From contig JBAOKB010000055.1 of the NCBI GenBank assembly GCA_037044905.1, positions 1-64,000 on the forward strand: a stretch of 64,000 nt of DNA, read 5' to 3'. The notes under the pieces were generated by a model that was not told the DNA's origin, ran no database searches, and saw nothing but the letters and a program-made list of their open reading frames with translations. How positions within the stretch are numbered: the stretch's first letter is position 1; the number at the start of each line of letters is the position of its first letter. Origin of the DNA: Hortaea werneckii. Its lineage: Eukaryota; Ascomycota; Dothideomycetes; Mycosphaerellales; Teratosphaeriaceae. A program made the position numbers and the translations under genes. This document shows positions 29,769 through 40,161 of the stretch, piece by piece.

Positions 29769-31067
29769 CTAAGCCGAAGTGTCCTCCTTGGCCTTCTTGG
29801 CTTCGCCGCCGACTTCGCCGTCGTCCTCCCGGGCACGCTTCTTAGCTGCAGCGGCAGGACCGGAGATGTCGTCGTTGTTGCGCTGGCCCTCGCCCTCGGC
29901 GCCATCGTCATTGCTACGGCGGTTGTCGCGCCCTCCGCCGCGACCTCTGCCGCCGCGACCTCTGCCGCCGCGGCCTCGGCCACGTCCGCCGCGCCCACGA
30001 CCACCCTGGTCGCGATCACGACGCTTGTTCCAGTCGTCGCGGTCGATCGAGTCCTTCTTGCCGCCACCACGTCCGCGGCCTCTGTAGTAGGAGCTCTGGC
30101 TCTTGGGCTTCACGTCCCCATCCAGGATGCCCTCGCGCTTGGTATCGACGTACGCCTGCTTGCTCATGACCTGCAGGTCCTTGCCTTCGAACTGCGGCTT
30201 CGGGTCAAGCTCCAAGAAGCTCTTCTGGGTCTCCTCGTCTCCGAACTCCACGAAGACGGAGCCCTTGAACTCGCCATCGTCCTTCCTGCGCAGACGGACG
30301 GCATTCACGGTGCCGTAGGGCTGGAAGAAGTTCTCGATGTCGAGGTGGGTTTTGGGGTGCTCCTCACCGAAGCCCTTGGCGTAGATGGAGCGGGTCATGT
30401 TGTTGGAGTGCACGAGCTTCTTGTTCGCCTCGGCATCGTCGGTGAATTTGTCGGCCAGAGGAGTCTTGCGGGTGATCTCATCTTGATCGTTGAGGTCAAG
30501 GAATTTGCTGTCCTTGATGGCATCGCGTACGGCGGAGAAGGGCTGGAAGTGACGCATGCGCTTGAAGCTGTGGATGAGCTTCAGCGGCACCGGGCGGTTC
30601 TCGGAGCCACCGGTCAAGCCGAGCAGGTAGGCGTCGATGGGCAGGTTGGAGTCGGAGAAGTAGAATTCCACTTGGCTGCGAATCTCGTCGGGTTCCTTGG
30701 ACTCAGGCTGGTCTTCGAAACGCGCGCGGTTCCTGTTGTAATTGTTGCCGCCACGTCCGCCGCGACCTCTGCCGCCACCGCGACCGCGCTTGTTCTCGAA
30801 GCGGTCGTGCTCGGAACGGTCCTTGCGCTTGCTGTACGGTGATTGCGGCGCGGAGTCGTTCTGGTCGTCCTTGGCGTCGTCCTTCTTCTCCTCGGTCTTG
30901 CCGTCGGTAGTGCCGTTGCGCTCGCCGTCAATGACCTGCTCCTGCTCCTCCAGCTTCTCGACCTTCTCTTCCTTGGAGGCAATGGTGCCCTCGGCATTGT
31001 CGACGTTGCTGACTTGCTTCTCCGGCACGTCGCTCGCCGGGATGGCGTCCTGGGCGGTCTCTGCCAT
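29769..31067 (-). CDS. LHP1: La protein (RNA polymerase III transcript chaperone)
   Basis: Single exon, 432 residues. An acidic N-terminal region with an RGG patch (94-107) is followed by the La motif (about 126-205, 'QVEFYFSDSNLPIDAYL' with the conserved aromatic and acidic residues). An RRM comes next (about 226-305; RNP-2 'SIYAKGF', RNP-1 'KGSVFVEF'). A long RGG/GRG-rich tract (about 329-395) leads to a Lys/Arg-rich end 'AAAAKKRAREDD' that can act as an NLS. La binds the 3' UUU-OH of nascent Pol III RNAs (pre-tRNAs and others) and guides their folding and maturation in the nucleus. The gene faces uS4m across a 420-bp divergent promoter. The reading frame continues open after the stop. Confidence 0.94.
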   Translation of the reverse strand: MAETAQDAIPASDVPEKQVSNVDNAEGTIASKEEKVEKLEEQEQVIDGERNGTTDGKTEEKKDDAKDDQNDSAPQSPYSKRKDRSEHDRFENKRGRGGGRGRGGRGGNNYNRNRARFEDQPESKEPDEIRSQVEFYFSDSNLPIDAYLLGLTGGSENRPVPLKLIHSFKRMRHFQPFSAVRDAIKDSKFLDLNDQDEITRKTPLADKFTDDAEANKKLVHSNNMTRSIYAKGFGEEHPKTHLDIENFFQPYGTVNAVRLRRKDDGEFKGSVFVEFGDEETQKSFLELDPKPQFEGKDLQVMSKQAYVDTKREGILDGDVKPKSQSSYYRGRGRGGGKKDSIDRDDWNKRRDRDQGGRGRGGRGRGRGGRGRGGRGRGGGRDNRRSNDDGAEGEGQRNNDDISGPAAAAKKRAREDDGEVGGEAKKAKEDTSA

Positions 31068-31487
31068 GATGGATTAGTGTGACTGACCCACGACAGACGC
31101 TTTGAGGTTGTGAATGGTTAGTGGGCAGCGGTCAGTGGCAGGAACAGTGAGTGGTGTGGTGTGTGGATAGTCGCGAATCGGCGTCGCAAGTGAAGCTCGA
31201 GCTTCCACTTCTCTCGCTTCTCTATAGCTCGCTCGACCTTGAATTTTCGACCCGCTAGTCGCCGGACCGAGCTCGATGTGGGGCTCGAGTCATTATCGAT
31301 AAGGAACCTCACTTTTCTTGAGCCCTAGACGGGAGTGCTGCACCATTGACAAGCCTCAGGCAGCAATCATCGGTCCTCAGACTTGGCATTCCCGTCCTCC
31401 GCAGCCATCCATGTACCTAGGTGTATGTTCGAGATGGGTTGCGATCCAAGGCCGAGGGAGTGATTTGGGCACATATCGCACTTCACA
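31068..31487. promoter_or_regulatory. Divergent promoter, La / uS4m (NAM9)
   Basis: 420 bp between opposite start codons. It includes a TACCTAGGTG element near 31414-31423, one of several CCTAGGTA-type sites in this window. Confidence 0.5.
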
Positions 31488-32935
31488 ATGCCTCGAAAAT
31501 TCCACGGCTTGAAAAAGCCGGTATGTAACCCCATCTTCACCATGACAATCCCATCTGTAACTAATCCATCGAGTAGAAAGTCCGCCAGGACTGGTCCAAA
31601 GAAACCCTCTATAACCTCTCCCGCCTCGTCACCCCGCCCGCCGCCACCAAGACCTTTTTCCAGCAGAAATGGATGGCCAAATCCATGCTCCGCGCCTACC
31701 ACAACCCTTACGTGCGTGAGGGACAATGGACACGCATGTTCGATCGACGATTACCTTCCGTCGTCTCCATGAACCATCAGTACCTTGCCAAGCATGATGG
31801 AAGCGAGCAAGCAACGGGAAGAGGAAGTGGCGCGGAAGAAGCACCCGTGAGCAGGTATGATAGGGAGAGGGGGCAAGAGAGGCGGATTGAGAAGACGCCG
31901 TATATGCACATGACTTTCTACCCGCTCGAGCGGAGATTGGACACGGCGATATGGCGAGCACTATTTGCGAGCAGTGTCAAGCAGGCACGGCAGTTCGTTG
32001 TTCATGGCTGGGTGAAGGTGAATGGCAAGCGGATGGTGTACCCGGGCTACCAGCTCAACCCAGGCGACATGTTCCAGGTGGATCCGGAGAGAGTCATGTT
32101 CGCGACAGGCGCACGGAAGAAGAAGAAGACGAGCGCGGTATCCGATCAAGACGGTCGCGAAGAGCGAGAAGCGGATGAACAAGGGTCGAGAGTGGCCAAG
32201 AGCCAAGAAGAGAAGGAGGTAGAAGAGCAAAACGAAGTGGAAGACCCAGAAAGCGAAGCAGGAGCCGCCACCCTCGAAACCGACGAGGAGCGGGAAGCCA
32301 TGCTCACCAAACCCGAAGACGAGCCCGACGCGAAGAAAGCGCTCAAGAACCTCATGACGCGCGCAAAGCGCATCCTCGAGGACAGCAAGCGCAAGCTCTC
32401 CGGCAAGCGTCAACAGGAACTCCGCGCCTTCTCCCAATCGGTGCGGAAAACCATGTCCAAGCACGGCAGCAACAAGGACAACGCCACCGCCACATCCGCC
32501 GCCGCCGACTCAGTCGAAGACCTCGAAGCCACCCTCGCGGAGATCATGACCAAGATCCCCGACGACGTGGCCTCCACATCCTCCACCACCGACTCCTCCT
32601 CCTCCTCCCCCTCCCAATCCACGAACCCCCAAATGTCTCCAGAAAAAACCGACACCTACAACGCCCACAAATCCGCCCAACTCCTGCACGCCGCCCTCGA
32701 CCGCGCGCGCCAGAACCCCATCGACCCCCGCAAACCCTACGCCACGCCCTGGAAACCGCGGGACTTCATGAGCGCCTTCGCCTTCATCCCCCGGTACCTG
32801 GAAGTCAACCAGAAGATCTGCTCGGCGGTTTATTTAAGGCATCCGGTGGCAAGACCGGGATTGGCGGAGGTGCCGACGCCGTTTAGTGCTGAGACGATGG
32901 CGTTGGGGTTTAATTGGTATTTGAGACGGAGATAG
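31488..32935 (+). CDS. NAM9: Mitochondrial small-subunit ribosomal protein uS4m (Nam9)
   Basis: Exons 31488-31520 and 31577-32935. The 56-nt intron has donor GTATGT, branch CTAAT and acceptor GTAG, and the product is 463 residues. The short first exon gives MPRKFHGLKKP, continuing 'KVRQDWSKETLYNLSRL', as in fungal Nam9 proteins. The S4 RNA-binding domain is at about 130-183 ('ERRLDTAIWRALFASSVKQA', 'VVHGWVKVNGKRMVYPGYQL'). The long middle (about 185-390) is charged and low-complexity, a common expansion in fungal mitoribosomal proteins. The C-terminus 'FIPRYLEVNQKICSAVYLRH' is the conserved extension. It builds the body of the mitochondrial 37S subunit. It is divergent from La and convergent with the small TM gene. 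A pyrimidine tract follows at about 33229-33322. Confidence 0.92.
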
Positions 32936-33867
32936 AGAGAGAGTAGATGGGGGGGGTGGGGAACAGGGTTGTGTGGTGCTGTTGGTGTGGGGGGGGATTG
33001 AGCATAAGGTTGTGCAGGGACACCCCTTATCTGTATCGGATATCCTCTTGCTTGAAGATAGGCATTCCTGTTCGGGAATGATGGGAGAGGGGAGAAAGAG
33101 GGGGAAGTAAAGCGAAGGGAGTTTGGGGTGGGGGGAAGTGGTTTGTTGTTGGATATGATGTGTGTATATTGTAAGATTAGAAAAATCTCGAAACTTTTCG
33201 TAAAGCCGAGCGTGTTTAATGGATCTCCCGATCCTTTACCTCTTTTGTCTTTTGTCTTCTTCTCTCTTTTCACTTTGCTCTTGCGTCCTCGCCCTTCTTA
33301 TCCCTTTTTTTTCCCCCCGATTCTTTCGTGCTGCTGTTCTATCCTGTGATCGAAGCATGTTACCTGAGACAAAGATGACAATCCCCAGGAAGGTAACGTG
33401 ATCCGGTCTCGAGGAATTGGGACGTTATTCATATATTGAAAAGGAAAAAAAAAAAAGGTTTAGGCGTGGGAAAATAACTCGTACATAGAAAGATTTCTGT
33501 TTTTATCGTTTTTTCGTTTGTGGATTCAAGTGGAAAGCATCTTGCTCCCCGCCCGGCGGAAATTGGAGAAGGGGGGAAAGGGAGAGGAAAAGGGGAGAAG
33601 AAGCCGGTGGAAGGCCAAGTTTCCTCTAGCGAACTCGCCAACAGGCCCGCACCGTTGTCAGCCATCTCTGTCGTCTCCCTTCCCCCATCCCTTCCCCTCC
33701 CTCGCACTTTCCTGTCACTCTTCGGTATATACATTTTCTGCTTCCTTTTCTCCTACCGCCAGATTGCCCTCTTCCGCATAATCTTTTTTTTTTCCATTCA
33801 TCCCAGAACGCCCCGCGTATCTCCTTTAGTCAGAACATGAAATCAAGGGGAAAGGCAATTGGTCCGT
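32936..33867. other. Convergent intergenic region
   Basis: This holds the 3' flanks of uS4m (+) and the small TM gene (-). Pyrimidine tracts at 33229-33322 and 33660-33810, and a purine tract at 33545-33605, are its main structure. No gene supported. Confidence 0.5.
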
Positions 33868-34550
33868 TTATGCGCTCGTCTTGAGTCCCCGCTCGTGCTC
33901 GCGGATCTCGCGGCTCCAGTAGCGCGAGGGGAAGAATCGGTCGGGCTGGTGATTCGAGCGAGGTAGGAGTTAGCCAATTGTATCTTGTGCCAAATCTCCT
34001 GGGTGACTTGAGGCTCGGAATTCGCGGAGAAAGGGAGTTGATGAGACCGGATGTAGGAGAGGGTTTAAGAGGGCTAAGAGTCGCTGCTGCGAATCCACTC
34101 CCCTGCTGCCGGGGCGCATAGGAGCGTAGAAGAATAGCCAGACGAAGGTGTGTTCGTCCCCTGGGTATGTGTGCGTATCCGTTCGTGTGTACGTGTGAGA
34201 GGGAGGGAACAGAAAAGAGAGAGGGGACGTACATCCGGCATCTTATCACGGTGCTCGCGATCCGCGCTCACGCTCCCCACCATCAGACAGATGCCCACCA
34301 CGACGGCGCCCATGACGGCCGTGTTCTGCTTCCAGTTCGCAGGCTGCGCGTACCAACCTCCTGCCGGCGACCATACGTGCTTGGGGTATCTATTTTTCCT
34401 CACGAAGGAGATTCATATCTGGTTAGCCAATGGCGATCGCGATTGTGTGTCTGTGCTGCTGGGATCCTGTCGGGGGAGAGGCAGGGTGGAGATAGGTCGA
34501 ACATACGGGATCTTGCCGCCACCGCTGCGGAGGAGTTGAGTCGGTCTCAT
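33868..34550 (-). CDS. Small conserved single-TM protein, probably mitochondrial inner membrane
   Basis: Three exons: 34550-34507, 34389-34233 and 33945-33868, with donors GTATGT and GTACGT and acceptors AATAG and ACCAG. Total 279 nt, 92 residues. The protein starts MRPTQLLRSGGGKIPYPKHV, continues 'WSPAGGWYAQPANWKQN', has one membrane span 'TAVMGAVVVGICLMVGSVSA', and ends with a charged tail containing 'PDRFFPSRYWSREIREHERG'. The pattern of a short basic N-terminus, a Trp/Pro-rich block, one TM segment and a charged tail is like small accessory subunits of respiratory complexes. I recall similar uncharacterised proteins in many ascomycetes but cannot assign a complex. Intron 2 is long (287 nt) for this genome, so an alternative 3' end is possible. 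It is divergent from mL44 across 328 bp. Confidence 0.75.
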
Positions 34551-34878
34551 GGTTGTGTAGTGAGTTTGGGTGTTGGAGTGTTGGGTTTCGTCGTGTTGCG
34601 AGACGCACCCAGTGGTTACTAGTGAGGTGAAGTCAGAGCGGACAGTGCAGCCGGGCAGCGTTGCGGGTGCGGGCGCGGGCTCGGGGGAGAAGCGAAGGAA
34701 GCAGATCGGGGAGGCTCTTCTGCTTGCAGAGCAACGCTGGGATTTGGCATTTGGCTAACGCACGCGACTTGACTTCGCCGGGGATTCCGCTTTCTCACAA
34801 ATCATCATTGACATTCTCTCTCCCGCATCGAATCTCGGTCTCAGATTGCTGTGGATATCGCGATCCCAGTCGTTCCCG
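34551..34878. promoter_or_regulatory. Divergent promoter, small TM protein / mL44
   Basis: 328 bp between opposite starts, both predicted mitochondrial proteins, so a shared mitochondrial-biogenesis promoter is plausible (inference). Confidence 0.45.
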
Positions 34879-36330
34879 ATGAAGCGCCTACGATTGGAAC
34901 GGTGGGCGACCCAGATCCAACAACCCCCGCGGAATCCTCGATTATATTTGCAGCGATCCTTTGCCCACGATGCAAGAGCGCCGAGGAACGAGTTGCATAC
35001 ACAGCAGCAGCAGCAGCAGAGTCACTGGAGAGATCAGAGTAGAAGCGCTATTACGAGGAGACACGCATCGACGGCAGCATCAGCACCGGTAGAGAATGCC
35101 GCATGGGATACACCTCCGGCAGACATCAACCACGAATCAGACACGCCGGCATCATCAAACTCGCTCTACACTTCTTCACACCTGAGAGCGACCCAGAGCG
35201 CGAAGCTGTCCGCCCTGCACGCCCGTCTCTCGCTCCCCTCCAAGCTCCCCCTGCAGACGCTCGCCCGGTGTCTGATCGATCCCTCCGCCGATCCCAGACC
35301 CGCCTACAACAATGCCTCCCTCGCCATCCTGGGTCAAGATCTCCTCGGCTACTACACCTCCGAGTACCTGACCTGCCGATACCCCCGTCTGCCTATGCCC
35401 GTGCTCTTCGCAGCGCAATACGCATACGCTGGGAACGCCACCCTCGGCGCCATGCGCGCCGAATGGGGCGTTGAAGCCGTAGCTGCCCCCGGTCCGGAAG
35501 TAGATCCAGGTCTACTCCAGCTGAAGAGGACGATACCGGGCAACGCGATGCAAGAAGGCGACATGCGGCGAATCAAGGACATGCCACAGGCGCGCCGACT
35601 AGGCAGCGGGCGACGCAACGAAGAGTGGAACTACCGCCGGGGCACCAGCAGCCGCATCGTCCTCGACGACCAGTTCGGCGACCTCCACACCGACCTGCCG
35701 CCGGCGGAAGAACACAAACCCTACCCGGGCGCCGCCATCTCGCAACCATCCGGCAGCAGCAGCAGCGAAACCTCCCCCAGCGCCGCCGCCGAACAACCCG
35801 CACCACTCGACCTCACCCACCCATCCTCCCCGCCAGACCCCAGCCCAACCACGCTCGAAACCGCCTCCGCCTCCTTCATCCGCGCCCTCGTCGGCGCCCT
35901 CTACCTACACGCCGGCATCCCCGCCGCCAAATCCTTCCACACCTCGCACATCCTGTCGCGCCACCTACCCCTCAGTCCACTCTTCGCCTTCACCCATCCT
36001 ACCCGCGACCTCTCCCGCCTCTGCGCCCGCGAAGGGCTCGAACCCCCCGTCGCGCGCCTCCTAAGCGAAACGGGCCGGCACTCCCGCACGCCTGTCTTCG
36101 TGGTGGGCGTCTACTCCGGGAAGGAGAAGTTGGGGGAAGGGGTGGGCAGTTCGTTGAATGAGGGCCGCGTCAGGGCGGCGGGGAATGCGCTCAGGGGTTG
36201 GTATCTGTATAGTCCGCCTGCGAGCGAGGTCGTGGTGCCGAGTGAGGTTGAGGGTGCTGGGGAGGCCGGGGGAAGGGCGAGGAAGTTGTGGAAGCCGCAG
36301 ATGGTTGATATTGGGGAGATCATCACTTAG
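34879..36330 (+). CDS. MRPL3: Mitochondrial large-subunit ribosomal protein mL44 (Mrpl3), RNase III-like
   Basis: Single exon, 483 residues from the first true ATG (34879). The frame opens 11 codons earlier at a non-ATG codon. The N-terminus MKRLRLERWATQIQ with many Arg and no acidic residues early on is a mitochondrial targeting signal. An RNase III-like fold follows ('LQTLARCLIDPSADPRPAYN', 'LAILGQDLLGYYTSEYLTCR'), interrupted by a Ser/Pro-rich insertion (about 270-320), and resumes with 'SFIRALVGALYLHAGIPAAK'. The C-terminal dsRBD-like part reads 'PVFVVGVYSGKEKLGEGVG' and 'EGRVRAAGNALRGWYLY'. The catalytic acidic residues of true RNase III are not evident, as expected for the ribosomal paralogue. 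It is part of the mitochondrial 54S subunit. Confidence 0.9.
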   Translation: MKRLRLERWATQIQQPPRNPRLYLQRSFAHDARAPRNELHTQQQQQQSHWRDQSRSAITRRHASTAASAPVENAAWDTPPADINHESDTPASSNSLYTSSHLRATQSAKLSALHARLSLPSKLPLQTLARCLIDPSADPRPAYNNASLAILGQDLLGYYTSEYLTCRYPRLPMPVLFAAQYAYAGNATLGAMRAEWGVEAVAAPGPEVDPGLLQLKRTIPGNAMQEGDMRRIKDMPQARRLGSGRRNEEWNYRRGTSSRIVLDDQFGDLHTDLPPAEEHKPYPGAAISQPSGSSSSETSPSAAAEQPAPLDLTHPSSPPDPSPTTLETASASFIRALVGALYLHAGIPAAKSFHTSHILSRHLPLSPLFAFTHPTRDLSRLCAREGLEPPVARLLSETGRHSRTPVFVVGVYSGKEKLGEGVGSSLNEGRVRAAGNALRGWYLYSPPASEVVVPSEVEGAGEAGGRARKLWKPQMVDIGEIIT

Positions 36331-37853
36331 AACATGGAGAGAAGGGAGTTGTTTTTGGGGAGGCATATCGAGATGTTTGGGAAGCGAGAGGACTGGATTG
36401 GGAGAGGAGGAGGCAGTAGGATGGGGGACAAGGAAGCGGAGGCTCTCTTCTTCTTCTCTTGGCCCCCTCGACGCTGTTTCGCTGGGTGTGGTATCCTTTC
36501 CCTCCAACTGCTATCTTCCCGGGCCCCTTCTCCCTTCCTGCTGTACGATGATGAGAGCAAGAGAGCATAGGAGGTCCAAAGGAGGGCAGTTTAGCTTGCC
36601 GCTCATCCCCCTCCCCGGAACATACGCGCGCACACCCGTGCCTTGTGTGGCAACTGCACGAAGTTCGCGAGAAAGCTATAGAGAGAAGGGAAGGGAGGGA
36701 AAGGGAAGGGGGGAAAGCATACTCTTTATGTGTGTGCGTGTGTAGAGGAAGCGGGCAGTTTCGGGGTCTTCCAACAAAAGGACTTGTACAGTGTATTTTA
36801 TATATTTTGCTATTATCATCATCTCAATTCTTGTTTGGAATTATCTCTCCTTGCCTTTTTTCTTCCTTTCTCTTTTGCCCGTTCGTTTCTTTTTTTTCTT
36901 TTTTTTTTCTTTTCGCCTCTCTATTCATTGTACTCTTGCTTTCCTCATCTACCACGCTCAAATGTGCGCTGCTTGTTGTCTTTGTCTCTTTTCTTCTATT
37001 TCCATGTCCTTGTCTGCCTCCCTTCGAATGCGCCTGGGACCCCCCCACCGCGGAATTCCTCGGGTTGCGAGCAAGCTGCCCCAGGTCTCGCCGGTTCAGC
37101 TGTTCTTTCTGCCCGAAAAGCGAGTGTCTGTCTGGCTGCAGAGTTGGATCTTCTCTCTTCCCCGCGCATCAAGTGCTCTCTGTCCAACCCTTGCCTTACC
37201 TAACTCCTGCGAGAGGAGAGACCCATCTTGTGACGTCCAACAGCATTATGTCTGCTTTTCTCTTTGCAGCCGGTCATAGTAGCTGAAAGAATTCACGTGA
37301 GCCAGCTTTCTAGCTCCAGCGTGTGATCCTTCGCTTTCCCCTCTCCTCCCCTATCCTTCGGGGTAAGAGGAGGGGGGAAAACGCCAAGGTCTTAGGACCC
37401 CGATACATATAGCTATGTACATCCTTCCGTTTGCTTACGTGGGCTCCATCCGATCCGCTTCAAGCTTACGATTACATGTTGCTGAGTCTTTGGGAGTGGT
37501 GATGTTCTTGTGATCTTACTTAACATCTACTCCTGCCGATTCCCCGCCCGGTAAGCCTTTCGACCTCGCTTCAGCTTGGTGCGGAGGGGTTGAAGGAGAG
37601 GAAGATTTGTCCTGAGATTTGTTGATGAATCTAAGCCTTCCTTCTTTAAAAGCAGAAGGAAAAGAGGAGAGAGAGGACGACGCAGAGACAAAACCCTCAA
37701 TTAAAGAACACCTCATCTTTACTCACCACCCTCTCAACCCTCCCCCCGAGAGAGCTGTGATTGTGAACATCACACACGAAAAAGGGAGGGCAAAAAAGTG
37801 AGACAGGAATCTCACCAGAAAAGTGAAAAAAAAAAGAGGAAAGGAAGAAAAGA
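36331..37853. other. 1.5-kb intergenic region
   Basis: Polypyrimidine stretches at about 36455-36540 and 36845-36960 follow mL44. Many overlapping ORFs here are low-complexity. No domain, RNA gene or repeat family recognised. Confidence 0.45.
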
Positions 37854-39472
37854 ATGCCACCCCCTACCCACCTCCTCCAAATCCACCCCCGTCCTCCCCC
37901 CTCAATCTCCCCCTCTACATGGGAAAAATGGTACACGGAACACCACCTCCCCACCCTCTTCCCGTCCTCCTCCTCCTCATCCTCATCCTCCCCGGTCTTC
38001 CACTCCGCAGCCCTCTACCGCGCGACTTCGCGTCCCGTCCGCTCCGAGGGGATCGAAGGAACGCTGGAATCACTTTCGCTACATCGGATTCTCTCGCCTT
38101 CCTCTCCCAACTCAGCTTCTCGCGAGGGGAATTTGTCGGAGGAGGAGGAGGTTGAGGAGGAAGGGAAGGGGAAGTATTTGGGTCTCTATCGGATGGAGGA
38201 GGGGAAAGGTATCCGGGAGCGCGGGGAGTGGAAGGAGAGTTTGAGGATCTCGGGAGATGGGGTTTTGGGTGAGGTCGGCGGGGGGATAGGGGTGGATGAG
38301 GTGGGGGGCATGGAGATTAGGGAGTTGGAGGTGGTTGATTGTTTGGGGGAGGGGATGGGGGATGGAGGTGAGTTCCTCTTTGGTGTTTTTTTCCCCCCGT
38401 TTTCTTTCCTCCTCGGGATTTACATTTGCAGGCCTATCTTGTCTTATCTTTTACCGTTTGTCTTTCATCATAAGAGCTCTCGTTTGTCTAGGACGTGAGT
38501 TCCTGTACTTTCCTTTTACACATTCGCCATTGTTCGGTTTCGATGCTCTTATACCACTGTCCCATAACAAACTCCAGCCACTTGCTCTTTTCTCCTAGTC
38601 GGCACATTCTTTTTGTTCGTTCCCCCAAGGCGCTTCGAAAGCAGAATAGTCCCCAAGGGATCGCGGAGAAGAATGAACGTGGACCGATTTCAAGACATTC
38701 CCCTGGCTACACACAGAGACTCATATACTACTCCTCCTGTCCGCCACTTTTTGGTCAAAGCGAACGCTTGATTCAATTTGGAATTGGGAAAAACATATGA
38801 GAAGGGGCGGAAAAGGAAGAGATAAGGCGAGATAATCAAGCTCACACACCTTTTCTACCCACAGATCTACCCCCCTACCTCATCACCTGCGAAATCACCG
38901 GCGCCCACGTAGGCAGCTGGCTAAGACCCCAACACATCGAAGCCGTCTCTTCCCAACTGCAAGGCTACCAACGCACATTAGTCTACCGACCTGCGGAACC
39001 TCCCACCTCCCCTCCCGCCGCTCCCCTTCAACATGTTGGGAGGCCAGGTGTAGGGGAACAACACAGGTCCGTCGCCGCGAAATCCTCAGCAGCGAGCGGT
39101 GCGGTCTCGGCGCATTCGCCACTCGCGATGAATGTGATGGGTGTAGATGACCAAACGAAAAAGGAGGAATCTCGCAACGAAAGGAAAGAGAAGCTTTCCA
39201 GGAAAGGAGAGGGAAAGGAAGGGAAAGATACGGTCATCTTCCACCATGAATTCTCTCACCTTCGTCTTGTCTCTCCCCCGTCGTCCCCACCATCCTCTCC
39301 GCCCGTCTCTTCTTCTTCTCCCGAAACTTCATCCCGGGATCATGATATTTTACTTGAGAGCGTCCGTGAAGAGCTCGAGGCTATCGAGGGGAGTGAGGGG
39401 TATGATTTCTCCTTGCGATGCTGGGAGTTGATTGCGGGCGAAGCAATTGGTAGAAAAGGGGAGGAAAGCTAG
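37854..39472 (+). CDS. EthD-like dimeric alpha/beta-barrel protein with low-complexity insertions
   Basis: Exon 1 (37854-38367) ends at GTGAGT and the last exon (38865-39472) begins after CTACCCACAG; joined they give 373 residues. The N-terminal half shows the EthD/ABM-type pattern 'STWEKWYTEHHLPTLF' and 'YLGLYRM'. The second half starts 'DLPPYLITCEITGAH' and has 'LQGYQRTLVYR' and 'TVIFHHEF', the usual second repeat of two-barrel fungal EthD proteins. Ser-, Glu/Gly- and Lys/Glu-rich insertions separate the core strands. Relatives include decarboxylases and cyclases of metabolite pathways, but most are unassigned, so no reaction is claimed. The intron is long (497 nt) and contains an internal acceptor/donor pair bounding a 63-nt frame-preserving segment at 38432-38494 that may be a cassette exon. 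Confidence 0.65.
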
Positions 39473-40161
39473 GGAGGGGTTTGGCAAAGGTCATCGGCTT
39501 GTATTGAGTTGTTTGCTCGTATTTCGACAACAGTATGAATTTTGTATGTGATTTATTCGAATGATAGTTTGATCATTATGAATTCGTATCTCTTTCAAAG
39601 GCCTATTTGCACTTGTATCGAAGCAAGATCCTGTTGGGCAGAAGCGATTCGCACTCATGGCTTGACGCAACTCCAGATCATCGACACTAACCAAGCTCCA
39701 AATCTTTCCCTTCCCCATGTTGGACTTTGACTGGTCGCGAGAAAGGGGATATGATGACAAGTAAGGTCGCATATGAAGGTATACAAACCGACAATATATG
39801 CACTGGTATAGGAGGATCGGGCTATAAAGCTTTATGTGCAGAGACAAGTTCACCACAGCGATGTACATAACGATGCCTGGACGAATGACCAAATGCAGCA
39901 ACTCACTTCGGTCTGACCGAGATCAACATGTTGGTATCGGCTGCTACGTGAATAATGGGCTGGATGCAATGGAACAGAAAGACGAGCGGCGCGGTATGAT
40001 TGGCCAAGTTGTGCAGAAGGATCAGCAAGCAAGCGGAGAGGCAGCTTTTAGCTGCTGCGCGAATTGTTACGATGGTTTGCGATCTCACATATCTATAAGG
40101 CAGCAGAATTCCTTCCGAGCTAGACGCCAAAACACATCTTAAAAGCCCAGGATTTCCAAGC
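39473..40161. other. Intergenic region upstream of the [ST]HS[GS] repeat gene
   Basis: 690 bp with no supported gene. Its right half is the promoter of the next gene on the same strand. Confidence 0.5.

Noticed and set aside
29754..30842. 362-codon plus-strand ORF antisense to La
   Set aside because: Open because of GC-rich RGG repeats on the other strand; the La and RRM motifs on the minus strand are decisive.
36645..37286. 213-codon plus-strand ORF after mL44
   Set aside because: Phe/Ser/Leu-rich reading of a pyrimidine tract; no domain and no sensible start context.
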